From Mucilaginibacter_A sp041088075 (GTDB lineage: Bacteria; Bacteroidota; Bacteroidia; Sphingobacteriales; Sphingobacteriaceae): 13,616 nucleotides of DNA. The stretch lies in assembly GCF_041088075.1 (NCBI RefSeq), contig NZ_JBGCVY010000073.1, forward strand, positions 1 through 13,616, given 5' to 3'. The translations under genes were made by a program, and so were the position numbers. Positions within the stretch are counted from its first letter, which is position 1; every line of letters begins with the position of its first letter. The notes below the pieces were generated by a model, which was not told the origin of the DNA, ran no database searches, and was given only the letters and a program-made list of their open reading frames with translations. Below, one piece after another: positions 1-7,395 of the stretch.

Positions 1-49
1 AAATAAGAATTTTATATATTTATCGAAGGTTATTCTATTACAAACGATT

Positions 50-246
50 ATGCAAACTTTAAAAGTTGACATTATAAATGATAAAGCTCTAAACTACTTA
101 AAAATTTGGAACTATTAGGATTGATTCGTTTGTATGACGCAAACAAAGAAAACCCAATTGGTAGTGCTGCTCAATATAAAGGAGCAATTTCTAAACAACC
201 TTTAGATAAAGTAAATAACCAGCTTCATCAATTTCGTAATGCTTAG
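50..246 (+). pseudogene. Frameshifted small antitoxin-like gene remnant
   Basis: An ATG at 50 opens a frame reading MQTLKVDIINDKALNYL, which stops at a TAG at 116-118. One missing base near 98-102 (in the run TACTTAAAAATTTGG) would restore a second frame that continues LKNLELLGLIRLYDAN and ends at the TAG at 244-246, for a restored length of about 65 residues. The opening resembles short Bacteroidota antitoxin-like proteins that begin MxTLKVxIINxKA. The later GAISKQPLDKVNNQLHQFRN resembles the tails of such proteins. I see no toxin partner: araA converges from the other side. Family assignment is from memory of such sequences, not a search. A sequencing error could also explain the frameshift. 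Confidence 0.45.
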
Positions 247-304
247 CTTTCATTGCTAATAGAAAGTCGCAACGAATAAATCGCCACGGCTTCCCAAAAC
301 CCCC

Positions 305-331
305 AATACTTCTTTTACCACCCTAAAATTG
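305..331 (+). repeat. Dispersed element copy 1, overlapping the araA stop codon
   Basis: The sequence reads AATACTTCTTTTACC then ACCC then TAAAATTG. It matches the family consensus in the orientation opposite to araA, and the araA stop codon (323-325) lies in its TAAAATT part. Confidence 0.6.
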
Positions 332-1819
332 CCGATACGCCGCCTCGCTCCAGCGCAACTCATTCCGCAATTGCCTTAATTTCGTATCGGCATCAATGGT
401 GATACATTCGATACCGGCCATATCTGCAAAGTCTTGCAAAGTTTCAGAAGATAAATTTTGGCTAAAACAGGTATGGTGCGCGCCGCCAGCGTAAATCCAG
501 GCGGCACAACCCGTTTTCATATTGGGCAAGGGTTTCCAAAGCACGCGTGCCACGGGCAGGTTTGGCAAATCGTGTTCCGGTGCTACGGCTTCCACTTCAT
601 TCACCAGCAAACGGAAACGGTTGCCCATATCAACTAAAGAAGCGTTAAGTGCCGGGCCGCCAGCCACATTAAACACCAAACGCACCGGATCCGCTTTGCC
701 GCCAATACCCAAAGGATGCACCTCGCAAGTTGGTTTTCCGTTGGCCAGCGAAGGGTCAACCTCCAGCATGTGCGAACCTAAAACCAAGGGATTGGCCGGA
801 TCGAAATGGTACGTATAATCTTCCATAAACGCGTTGCCGCCTGGCAAACCGCTGCCCATTGTTTTCATGGCGCGCACCAAAGCGGCTGTTTTCCAGTCGC
901 CTTCCCCGGCAAAACCGTAACCTTGAGCCATCAATCGCTGCGCGGCGATGCCCGGCAATTGCGCCATGCCGTGCAAATCTTCAAACGTATCGCTAAAGCC
1001 TTTAAAGTTGCCTTGCTGCAAAAAAGTACGCAGGCCGATCTCAATTTTCGCTGCTTCTTTTAGCGATGAAAATTGTGCGCCGCCTTTGCGCAGGCTTTCA
1101 GCCAAAGTATAAGTATCGTTGTATTCCTGGATCAACTGGTTAATTGCTGCATCTGAAGTTTGATTGATCACCTGCACCAAATCGCCGATTCCATATGTAT
1201 TTACCGAAAAACCAAACTTCATTTCGGCTTCCACTTTATCGCCTTCGGTTACAGCTACAAAACGCATGTTATCCCCAAAACGGACAAATTTGGCACCTTG
1301 CCAGTCGTTCCAACCAGCAGCGGCACGCGCCCATGAACCAATTCCTGCATGTACTTCTCCATCCTGAAAATGCCCGACTACCACTTTCCGGTTCAGCCGC
1401 ATCCTCGAAACCATAAACCCAAATTCGCGGTCGCCGTGCGCGCTTTGGTTCAGATTCATAAAATCCATGTCAATGGTTGCCCATGGAATATCGCGATTAA
1501 ACTGCGTGTGTAAATGCAACAGTGGTTTTTGCAGGATTTTTAAACCGCCGATCCACATTTTTGCCGGCGAAAATGTGTGCATCCAGGCGATGATGCCGAT
1601 ACAGCTTTTGGCCTGGTTGGCTTCCTGACAAATGGCGTAAATCTCTTCCGTGGTTTTTACAGTTGGTTTGAAAACCACTTTGACCGGAATTTGGGCCGAA
1701 CCATCCAACGCCGCCGCAATTTGCTGCGAATGCTGCGCCACCTGGTTCAGCGTTTCTTCGCCGTATAAATGCTGGCTGCCGGTTACAAACCACACTTCCA
1801 GTTCTTTTAAGTTGATCAT
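323..1819 (-). CDS. araA: L-arabinose isomerase
   Basis: Converts L-arabinose to L-ribulose in the cytoplasm, the first step of bacterial arabinose catabolism; the family needs Mn2+. The 498-residue length matches the family (E. coli enzyme 500). The residues expected at the active site are present: Glu306 in YGFAGEGDWK, Glu333 in NAFMEDYTYH, His350 in LGSHMLEVDP and His449 in GGAHHTCFS, at almost the E. coli numbers (306, 333, 350, 450). The N-terminus EVWFVTGSQHLYG is typical. It starts with ATG and is the last gene of the leftward araB-araD-araA set, 80 bp after araD. That gap holds a dispersed-element copy, and another copy overlaps its stop codon. Regulation is probably by the upstream AraR. 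Confidence 0.97.
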   Translation of the reverse strand: MINLKELEVWFVTGSQHLYGEETLNQVAQHSQQIAAALDGSAQIPVKVVFKPTVKTTEEIYAICQEANQAKSCIGIIAWMHTFSPAKMWIGGLKILQKPLLHLHTQFNRDIPWATIDMDFMNLNQSAHGDREFGFMVSRMRLNRKVVVGHFQDGEVHAGIGSWARAAAGWNDWQGAKFVRFGDNMRFVAVTEGDKVEAEMKFGFSVNTYGIGDLVQVINQTSDAAINQLIQEYNDTYTLAESLRKGGAQFSSLKEAAKIEIGLRTFLQQGNFKGFSDTFEDLHGMAQLPGIAAQRLMAQGYGFAGEGDWKTAALVRAMKTMGSGLPGGNAFMEDYTYHFDPANPLVLGSHMLEVDPSLANGKPTCEVHPLGIGGKADPVRLVFNVAGGPALNASLVDMGNRFRLLVNEVEAVAPEHDLPNLPVARVLWKPLPNMKTGCAAWIYAGGAHHTCFSQNLSSETLQDFADMAGIECITIDADTKLRQLRNELRWSEAAYRQF

Positions 1820-1860
1820 ATTTTAGGTTTATTGGTTTCTAATTGGATAAGCAAGGACAC

Positions 1861-1887
1861 CAATTTTTATGCGGTAAAAGAAGCATC
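1861..1887 (-). repeat. Dispersed element copy 2, between araD and araA
   Basis: On the minus strand it reads GATGCTTCTTTTACCGC followed by ATAAAAATTG. It starts 12 bases past the araD stop codon, in the same orientation as the operon. Confidence 0.6.
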
Positions 1888-1899
1888 CGTTAAAACAAA

Positions 1900-2598
1900 T
1901 CATTGTCCGTAATAAGCATTTTTGCCATGTTTTCTTTCATGATGTTTGCTGATCAAAGCCTGCTTTAGCCGCGCAACTTCAGGGTTAATTTGTTCGGTGA
2001 GATAAGCTATCCGCGCTACTTCTTCCAAAACCGCACTGTTATAAACGGCTTTTTCCGCTGTTTTTCCCCAGGTAAAAGGAGCATGGCTGCCCACCAAAAC
2101 CATTTCCATTTCCTTATAACTCATCCCTTTCTCCTGCAAACATTCCATAATCTGGAAACCCGTTTGGTGTTCGTAATTTCCTTGGATCATCAAATCGTCC
2201 ATCGGTGCGGCACAAGGAATATCCATCGTACAATGATCGGCATGTGTGGTCCCGTAAATCGGAATAGCGCGTTGTGCCTGCGCCCAGGCCGTTCCGTAAG
2301 TGGAATGCGTATGCGCAATGCCGCCAATATTTTCCCAGTGTTTGTACAAAACGGCGTGTGTTTTGGTATCGGATGAGGGACGGAAACTGCCTTCAACCGT
2401 ATTTCCCTCAAAATCCACAATCACCATGTTTTTGGGCGAAAGCTGATCGTAAGGAACACCGCTTGGTTTGATGGCAAAAACGCCTTGCTCGCGGTCGGCC
2501 GCGCTTACATTGCCAAAAGTAAAAAGCACCAAACCCAGCTTTGGCAACTGCATGTTGGCTTCGTAAGCGCTTTGCCGGATAGCTTCGTATTTGCTCAT
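1900..2598 (-). CDS. araD: L-ribulose-5-phosphate 4-epimerase
   Basis: Epimerises L-ribulose 5-phosphate to D-xylulose 5-phosphate, linking arabinose to the pentose phosphate pathway. It is a class II aldolase-fold, metal-dependent enzyme. From the ATG at 2598 the protein is 232 residues (E. coli AraD 231), beginning MSKYEAIRQSAYEAN. The zinc ligands expected for AraD are visible: His96 and His98 in IAHTHSTYG and His172 in GSHAPFTWG. FTFGNVSAADRE (27-38) and KPSGVPYDQL (44-53) are the substrate phosphate-binding regions of the family. A GTG at 2622 would add 8 residues and overlap the araB stop, but the ATG gives the better family alignment. It lies 16 bp after araB, so it is almost certainly cotranscribed. 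Confidence 0.96.
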   Translation of the reverse strand: MSKYEAIRQSAYEANMQLPKLGLVLFTFGNVSAADREQGVFAIKPSGVPYDQLSPKNMVIVDFEGNTVEGSFRPSSDTKTHAVLYKHWENIGGIAHTHSTYGTAWAQAQRAIPIYGTTHADHCTMDIPCAAPMDDLMIQGNYEHQTGFQIMECLQEKGMSYKEMEMVLVGSHAPFTWGKTAEKAVYNSAVLEEVARIAYLTEQINPEVARLKQALISKHHERKHGKNAYYGQ

Positions 2599-2604
2599 TT
2601 TTCG

Positions 2605-2629
2605 GATACTGTTTTTAAGCACTAAAATT
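2605..2629 (+). repeat. Dispersed element copy 3, overlapping the araB stop codon
   Basis: The sequence reads GATACTGTTTTTAAGCAC then TAAAATT, opposite to the operon. The element covers the last araB codons and its stop (2615-2617), and ends seven bases before the araD ATG. Confidence 0.55.
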
Positions 2630-4303
2630 CATCGTCTGCGTTTCGATGGCTTTTCCCAAGTTGATATAACGCTGATAACGTTTGGCATAAATAGCCGCAT
2701 TTTCCGGATTTGGCTGATATTCCAGATCAAAACCTTGTCCCATTGCCGCCATTGCATCTTCCACTTTCGGATAAATTCCGGCAACTGTTGCCGCAAACAT
2801 CGCAGCGCCAATGGCACAGGTTTGTTCCGATTTGTGGATGCGGATCGGCATGTTCATCACATCGGCCATCATCTGCATAATAAAAGGCGATTTTTTGGCA
2901 ACGCCGCCCAAACCAATCAGACCTTTTACCGGCACGCCTTGCTGGTCAAACCGATCAACAATGGATTTCGCACCAAAACAAGTTGCTTCGGCTACGGCGC
3001 GGAAAATGGCAGGCGCATTGCTGCCCAAACCTAAATTGGCGATCACGCCTTTCAGTTCCTGGTTGGCATCCGGCGTACGGCGACCGTTCAGCCAGTCAAC
3101 CGCCAGTTCGCTTTTTTCGTTCAGCGGGATTTTTGCAGCTTCCCGGCTCAGTTCCGGAATTATCTTTTCGGTCATTTCCTGCAATAACTTTTCGGCTGTA
3201 TGCTGATCAATAATTTTAGTGGATAAAAGAAGCATCTTCATCGGCCAAACCAAAATGCTGCGGAACCAGGCATACGAATCGCCAAAAGCTGATTGCCCGG
3301 CTTCCATGCCCATCATCCCCGGAATGATCGAACCCGGAACTTGTCCGCAAATACCTTTAACCAGCGTTCCGCTCACTTCTTCCGTCGGCGCAACCAGCAT
3401 ATCACAGGTAGAAGTGCCCATCACTTTGCTTAAATAATAAGGCTCAATCTGCCCGCCAACCGCGCCCATATGCGCATCAAAAGCGCCTACGCCAATTTTG
3501 ACATCGGTGGTTAAGCCTAATTTTTCGGCCCATTCGGCACTTAAATTTCCGGCTGCTTGATCGGCTGTATAAGTTTTAGTGAATAATCTCGAAGTAAACC
3601 CTTTCAACAGTAAATCCCAGGAACTGAAAAAGTCATCCGGCGGTAAACCACCAAATTCTTCTGCCCAAAGTGCTTTATGCCCGGCTGCGCAAACGCTGCG
3701 TTTCATATCCTTGATATTTTTTCCGCCTGAGAGCAGGAACGGAATCCAATCGCAATGTTCAACCCAGGAATAACAGGCTTCCCACACTTTTTCATCAACC
3801 CGCAAAATGTGCAGCAACTTCGCCCAAAACCATTCCGAAGAATAAATGCCGCCCACAAACTGCAAATAGTTTGGTTCAAATTTTTTGGCGTGTCCGTTCA
3901 GTTCTGCGGCTTCTTTTAATGCCGTATGGTCTTTCCAAAGCACAAACATCGCATTCGGGTTTTCTTCAAATTCGGGCAGCAGAGCTAAAGGCGTTCCGGT
4001 TTCGTCAACCGCAACAGGAGAGGAGCCGGTGGTATCAACAGAAATCGCTTTAACCGCTTCCGGCCTGACTTTTCCGGATGCTTCTTTTAGGCACTCTTTT
4101 ATGGTGAACTCCAAACCTTCCACATAATCCAGCGGGTGCTGCCGGAACTGGTTTAAAGGCGCATCGCAATAAAGCCCTTGCTGCCAGCGCGGATAAAAGT
4201 AAACCGAGGAAGCCATTTCTGCCCCGTTTGCTGTGTTTACAATCACCGAGCGGACAGAATCCGTTCCGTAATCCACACCGATAACAAATTGCCCGTTTTC
4301 CAT
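2615..4303 (-). CDS. araB: Ribulokinase
   Basis: Phosphorylates L-ribulose with ATP to L-ribulose 5-phosphate, in the cytoplasm. It is an FGGY-family sugar kinase of 562 residues (E. coli AraB 566). The N-terminal ATP/sugar domain begins GVDYGTDSVRSVIVN (9-23). DTTGSSPVAVDETG (90-103) follows, then GVGAFDAHMGAVGG (271-284), in which Asp276 is the probable catalytic base. The C-terminal domain carries the nucleotide-binding GLIGLGGVAKKSPF (461-474). ATG start; it is first of araB-araD-araA and follows araR by 73 bp. Residues 356-365 (KMLLLSTKII) are encoded by a copy of the dispersed element found in intergenic regions here, so this stretch may be a lineage-specific insertion or overwrite. Confidence 0.96.
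   Translation of the reverse strand: MENGQFVIGVDYGTDSVRSVIVNTANGAEMASSVYFYPRWQQGLYCDAPLNQFRQHPLDYVEGLEFTIKECLKEASGKVRPEAVKAISVDTTGSSPVAVDETGTPLALLPEFEENPNAMFVLWKDHTALKEAAELNGHAKKFEPNYLQFVGGIYSSEWFWAKLLHILRVDEKVWEACYSWVEHCDWIPFLLSGGKNIKDMKRSVCAAGHKALWAEEFGGLPPDDFFSSWDLLLKGFTSRLFTKTYTADQAAGNLSAEWAEKLGLTTDVKIGVGAFDAHMGAVGGQIEPYYLSKVMGTSTCDMLVAPTEEVSGTLVKGICGQVPGSIIPGMMGMEAGQSAFGDSYAWFRSILVWPMKMLLLSTKIIDQHTAEKLLQEMTEKIIPELSREAAKIPLNEKSELAVDWLNGRRTPDANQELKGVIANLGLGSNAPAIFRAVAEATCFGAKSIVDRFDQQGVPVKGLIGLGGVAKKSPFIMQMMADVMNMPIRIHKSEQTCAIGAAMFAATVAGIYPKVEDAMAAMGQGFDLEYQPNPENAAIYAKRYQRYINLGKAIETQTMNFSA
3211..3236 (-). repeat. Dispersed element copy 4, inside araB
   Basis: On the minus strand it reads GATGCTTCTTTTATC, CAC, TAAAATTA. 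It lies in frame within araB and encodes roughly MLLLSTKI. The first 15 bases are identical to the intergenic copy at 7296. Confidence 0.5.
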
Positions 4304-4314
4304 AAATTTAATTC

Positions 4315-4329
4315 GTGTTTAATTAACAC
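4315..4329. promoter_or_regulatory. Palindrome upstream of araB, candidate AraR operator
   Basis: GTGTTTAATTAACAC is an inverted repeat (GTGTT, 5-base spacer, AACAC) located 11 bp ahead of the araB start codon. A second site of the form GTG-N9-CAC occurs just ahead of araR at 5095-5109. NUDIX AraR proteins are known to repress arabinose genes, so an operator is expected here. I do not know that this is the family's consensus motif. Confidence 0.35.
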
Positions 4330-4376
4330 TTATTTTTTTAGAAACAGAAATGATTAAGGTTAATGTCGAAAAAAAT

Positions 4377-5084
4377 TTAAAGGATAAGGCTTTCCGGGTT
4401 TGGAACGAAATTCAAAAACGACTGAAACTTATCTTTGTACTGCGTTTTGTTCAGCGTATAATAAAAAGCGCCTTTTTTCGAGTTCTCTTTGTGCTTGTCT
4501 TTTTGCCTGATGAGCAGTCCGGTTGACAGCAGTTTGCGGCTGAAATTCCGCTTGTCAAAAGTAGCGGCATAAATCCCTTCGTACAGGTTTTGCAATTGCG
4601 GGATGGTAAATTTTTCGGGCAGCAGTTCGAATAAAATCGGGTGCAAGGCAGCTTTGTAACGCAATTGGCGTTTGGCTGTTTCCACCATTTCTTCGTGGTC
4701 AAAAATCAGCTTCGGCACTTCGTTCAGCAAAAACCATTCGGCGTGATATTTATCGTTGATCTGCTTCTGGTATTTGTTGATATCAATCAGCGAAAAATAA
4801 GCAATGCCGATCGTTCTTTCAATCGGGTCGCGTTCCGGCGCGCCAAAGCATTTCAGTTGTTCCAGGTACACGCCTTCCAGTCCGGTCAGTTCTTTCAAAA
4901 TCCGGTTCGATGCGTCGGCCAAACTTTCTTCGGGCTGGATAAAACCGCCCATCAAACTCCACTTTTTTGCCTCAGGCTCAAAGCCGCGCTGGATCAGCAA
5001 CAGTTTGAGGTGGTCTCCGTCAAAACCGAAAATAATGCAATCTACTGCTACTAAAATCCGGGTTTGTCCAAAGTATCTGATCAT
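4377..5084 (-). CDS. araR: NUDIX-domain AraR-type arabinose regulator
   Basis: Probable transcriptional regulator of the arabinose genes, of the NrtR-like family: an N-terminal NUDIX-fold sensor plus a C-terminal winged helix. From the ATG at 5084 it has 235 residues and begins MIRYFGQTRILVAVDCIIFGF. The NUDIX box region is GGFIQPEESLADASNRILKE (46-65). Against GX5EX7REUXEEXGU, Gly47, Glu53, Arg61, Glu65 and Gly68 are kept, but two consensus glutamates are Ile62 and Leu66. This suggests ligand sensing rather than hydrolysis. Residues about 150-215 are the expected DNA-binding domain. In Bacteroides a NUDIX-type AraR is the known L-arabinose-responsive repressor, and adjacency to araB supports the same job. 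A TTG at 5111 is an alternative start but would run across the candidate operator at 5095-5109. Confidence 0.9.
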   Translation of the reverse strand: MIRYFGQTRILVAVDCIIFGFDGDHLKLLLIQRGFEPEAKKWSLMGGFIQPEESLADASNRILKELTGLEGVYLEQLKCFGAPERDPIERTIGIAYFSLIDINKYQKQINDKYHAEWFLLNEVPKLIFDHEEMVETAKRQLRYKAALHPILFELLPEKFTIPQLQNLYEGIYAATFDKRNFSRKLLSTGLLIRQKDKHKENSKKGAFYYTLNKTQYKDKFQSFLNFVPNPESLIL

Positions 5085-5094
5085 GAAGTTTAAT

Positions 5095-5109
5095 GTGGAA
5101 ATTGTACAC
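5095..5109. promoter_or_regulatory. Candidate AraR operator upstream of araR
   Basis: GTGGAAATTGTACAC has the same GTG-N9-CAC, 15 bp layout as the site ahead of araB, and it lies 10 bp upstream of the araR ATG. That would fit autoregulation. The symmetry is weaker than at 4315-4329, so this is only suggestive. Confidence 0.25.
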
Positions 5110-5327
5110 AATGATGCTAATAATTTTGATTGAAATTAAGAAAAACTTTGTAAACAACCTGCTTTGGCTATCTAAACTGTTGTGCCGACAATTAAAAACT
5201 TTCCTGCTTTGGTTTCCTGATAAACCGTCGGCCTTAAAACTATTGCCGTTAATCTAAAAAACAAAAATTTGCTTTGCGCACTTAACCCTTATCGGCAGAT
5301 GCAATACGCATAAAAATAGCATAAGCA

Positions 5328-5353
5328 AATGCTGTTTTTATGCCGGTAAAAAC
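5328..5353 (+). repeat. Dispersed element copy 5 (plus-strand member of an inverted pair)
   Basis: The sequence reads AATGCTGTTTTTATGCCGG then TAAAAAC. It overlaps copy 6 on the other strand to make an inverted repeat. Confidence 0.5.
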
Positions 5354-5359
5354 AGTATC
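5334..5359 (-). repeat. Dispersed element copy 6 (minus-strand member of an inverted pair)
   Basis: On the minus strand it reads GATACTGTTTTTACCGGC then ATAAAAAC, close to the family consensus. Confidence 0.5.
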
Positions 5360-5383
5360 GGTAAAACGGATTATTTGAACAGC

Positions 5384-6397
5384 ATGAACAGCATTTATAA
5401 AATAACAATTGCCATACTGTTTTTATCAGGTATAAATGTGCAGGCGCAGGAATTGCAAACGAATATTTCTGTTCACGATCCGGTCATCATCAAGCAGGAC
5501 AGTTTGTATTATATTTTTTGTACGGGCAAGGGCATCAATGATTGGTCGTCCAAAGATATGGTGCATTGGAAGCACGAAAAGCCGGTTTTTGCCGAAGCAC
5601 CGGCTTGGGCTTTTAATGTTGTTCCCGGTTTTGATAATGACATTTGGGCACCGGATATTTCCTTCTACAACGGCCTTTACTATTTGTATTACGCAGTTTC
5701 GGCATTTGGCAAAAACACTTCGGCCATCGGCGTGGCCACCAACACCACGTTGCATACCGACGACCCAAATTATAAATGGGTTGACCACGGCAAAGTGATC
5801 CAATCCATCCCCGGAAAAAACAACTGGAACGCCATTGACCCAAACCTCATTACGGATGAAAATGGCAAGCCTTACCTGGCTTTCGGCTCTTTTTGGGAAG
5901 GCTTAAAGATGGTCAGGCTTCAAAAAAACCGGTTAAAAGTAGCACAAAGCACAACAAACCTGCCCACTATTGCCACACGGAAAAAGGTTGACGAACGGGC
6001 AGGAAATTCTGCCGATAATCCGGTTGGTGCAGGCGATAATGCCATCGAAGCGCCTTTTATCTTCCATAAAAACAACTATTATTATTTGTTTGCCTCGATT
6101 GATTATTGTTGCAGGGGCATTAACAGTACCTATAAAATGATTGTTGGCCGGGCAGAAAAAGTGCAAGGCCCGTATTTGGACGAAGCCGGAACACCGATGG
6201 CACAAGGTGGCGGAACTATACTTTTGCAGGGCGACAAAAACTGGTACGGCGTAGGGCACAATGCTGTTTTTACCGATGAAAATTCGGATTACTTAGTTTT
6301 TCACGGTTACGATGCTTTAGATAATGGCAAACCTAAACTTAGGATCGAAAAATTAAGCTGGAACGCCGCAGGCTGGCCGGTAGTGGCTTCGCAATAA
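5384..6397 (+). CDS. Secreted GH43 arabinan endo-1,5-alpha-L-arabinosidase
   Basis: Probable endo-arabinanase cutting alpha-1,5-linked arabinan, the side chain of pectin; exported. From the ATG at 5384 it is 337 residues: a signal peptide (residues 1 to about 21, cleavage likely after INVQA), then a five-bladed propeller. The three GH43 acidic residues are visible: Asp32 in SVHDPVII (base), Asp152 in NAIDPNLI (pKa modulator) and Glu222 in NAIEAPFIF (general acid). His292 in GVGHNAVF and the DYCCRG segment (240-245) are typical of family arabinanases. A TTG at 5375 would add only MNS. It is divergent from araR, which fits joint control by arabinose. The signal-peptide core (codons 10-19) is encoded by a copy of the dispersed element. 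An exo-arabinanase or arabinofuranosidase activity cannot be ruled out. Confidence 0.92.
   Translation: MNSIYKITIAILFLSGINVQAQELQTNISVHDPVIIKQDSLYYIFCTGKGINDWSSKDMVHWKHEKPVFAEAPAWAFNVVPGFDNDIWAPDISFYNGLYYLYYAVSAFGKNTSAIGVATNTTLHTDDPNYKWVDHGKVIQSIPGKNNWNAIDPNLITDENGKPYLAFGSFWEGLKMVRLQKNRLKVAQSTTNLPTIATRKKVDERAGNSADNPVGAGDNAIEAPFIFHKNNYYYLFASIDYCCRGINSTYKMIVGRAEKVQGPYLDEAGTPMAQGGGTILLQGDKNWYGVGHNAVFTDENSDYLVFHGYDALDNGKPKLRIEKLSWNAAGWPVVASQ
5414..5440 (+). repeat. Dispersed element copy 7, inside the arabinanase signal peptide
   Basis: The sequence reads CATACTGTTTTTATCAGG then TATAAATGT. It is in frame and encodes AILFLSGIN, the hydrophobic core of the signal peptide. Phase is the same as for copy 4 in araB. 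Confidence 0.5.
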
Positions 6398-6476
6398 AAT
6401 ATTTTTTTATTTTTTTCAGATACTTGTTCCGTATAAAGCCTAAAGTTTTATAATTACAGCGTTTGAAACAAACAGG

Positions 6477-7271
6477 ATGAAAGACCAGTTAAAAAAGATT
6501 TTTGTTGAAGATAAAGGCAATATCATCATCAGCCGTACACCGATTGAACGTGTAAAAGCTTTGATCGAAAAACTGTTTCCGGTGCAAACCGATAAACAAC
6601 TGATACGGGTTGGGCCAAAGCGTGATGGCGGATATGTGCTGCCTGATGATTTGGATGGCATCAAAGCGTGCTTTTCGCCGGGCGTGGATGTGATGAGCGA
6701 ATTTGAAAAAGCCTGTTTTGATTATGGCATGAAATTGTACCTGGCCGACCGCACGGTGGAAAAGCCAAGTTTGGATTTATCGCCCGAAAACTACAGCTTT
6801 TTAAAAAAACATATCGGCATCACCAATGATGCCGGTTTTATTACTTTGGATACCTGGGTTAATACTTGCGAGCCTGGCAACAGCGATTTGTTGCTGCAAA
6901 TGGATATCGAAGGCGCAGAATATCCGGCCATTATCAATGCATCCAACGCTTTGTTAAACCGGTTCAGGATTATGGTTTTTGAATTGCACCACTTGGATGA
7001 ATTTTGGAACCCGCGCTTTTTTAATATGGCAGAACTGGCTATTCAAAAAATCCTCGAAACGCATACTTGTGTACATATCCATCCCAACAATTGTTGCGGC
7101 ACAGAATCCAAGTATGGGCTTGAAATCCCAAGGTTTGCCGAATTTACTTTTTTAAGAAACGACCGCATCCAAGAGCGGAAATTTGCAAAAACTTTTCCGC
7201 ACCCTTTGGATTTTGATAATGAAGGCAAACCGGCAATTGTACTTCCGAAATGCTGGTATAAAAGTGACTGA
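6477..7271 (+). CDS. FkbM-family methyltransferase-like protein
   Basis: Probable SAM-dependent methyltransferase of the FkbM/Methyltransf_21 type, 264 residues, cytoplasmic (no signal peptide or membrane segment). RVGPKRDGGYVLPDDL (44-59) and the following CFSPGVDVMSEFEKACFDYG (65-84) match the start of the fold. LLLQMDIEGAEYPAII (138-153) matches the family's D-x-E-G-A-E motif. The VFELHHLDE segment (167-175) follows as expected. The substrate is unknown; relatives modify sugars, lipids or small molecules, often in polysaccharide gene sets. ATG start at 6477, 79 bp after the arabinanase stop. A weak, damaged likeness to the dispersed element (6419-6437) lies in that gap. It has no obvious role in arabinan or uronate catabolism. 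Confidence 0.75.
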   Translation: MKDQLKKIFVEDKGNIIISRTPIERVKALIEKLFPVQTDKQLIRVGPKRDGGYVLPDDLDGIKACFSPGVDVMSEFEKACFDYGMKLYLADRTVEKPSLDLSPENYSFLKKHIGITNDAGFITLDTWVNTCEPGNSDLLLQMDIEGAEYPAIINASNALLNRFRIMVFELHHLDEFWNPRFFNMAELAIQKILETHTCVHIHPNNCCGTESKYGLEIPRFAEFTFLRNDRIQERKFAKTFPHPLDFDNEGKPAIVLPKCWYKSD

Positions 7272-7295
7272 TTGTGTTTGTTGGCAATGATTGCT

Positions 7296-7382
7296 GATGC
7301 TTCTTTTATCAAGTAATTTTTAGATTTTGGCTAAAGCCAATAACCAAACATTCCGAACCACGGCCTAAAGACCGTGGCAATT
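7296..7382 (+). repeat. Composite repeat unit, copy A (dispersed element plus two hairpins)
   Basis: The unit opens with dispersed-element copy 8 (GATGCTTCTTTTATC at 7296-7310). Then come the palindrome TTGGC-TAAA-GCCAA (7327-7340) and the hairpin CCACGGCC-TAAA-GACCGTGG (7358-7377), followed by CAATT. It is nearly identical in layout and sequence to copy B, 100 bp downstream. Confidence 0.8.
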
Positions 7383-7395
7383 ATCTTTAAATTAC

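Larger units (their letters stand above)
5309..5359 (+). promoter_or_regulatory. Two mutually exclusive hairpins ahead of the arabinanase gene
   Basis: Segment A (5309-5323, GCATAAAAATAGCAT) pairs with segment B (5330-5344, ATGCTGTTTTTATGC) over 15 positions with one G-U, around a 6-base loop. Segment B also pairs with segment C: CTGTTTTTA (5332-5340) with TAAAAACAG (5347-5355). B cannot pair with both, so the RNA, if transcribed from upstream, has two alternative folds 25-75 bases before the start codon. The B-C part is made of two overlapping, oppositely oriented copies of the dispersed element. It could be an attenuator-like leader or only a by-product of repeat insertion. Confidence 0.4.
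5085..5383. other. Divergent intergenic region between araR and the arabinanase gene
   Basis: This 299 bp gap must hold the promoters of araR (leftward) and the GH43 gene (rightward). Visible in it are the GTG-N9-CAC site next to araR, two direct copies of CCTGCTTTGG (5158-5167 and 5203-5212, 45 bp apart), and the set of inverted repeats at 5309-5359 next to the GH43 start. I see no coding frame worth calling and no convincing -33/-7 promoter pair. Confidence 0.5.

Noticed and set aside
806..1063. Plus-strand open frames over araA, araD and araB
   Set aside because: They are shadows of well-supported genes on the minus strand and show no domain features.
2599..2622. GTG start for araD at 2622
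   Set aside because: The eight extra residues have no family match, and the ATG at 2598 gives the usual AraD length.
6419..6437. A sixteenth dispersed-element copy before the methyltransferase gene
   Set aside because: GATACTTGTTCCGTATAAA only resembles the family if several bases are deleted, so it is left out of the count.
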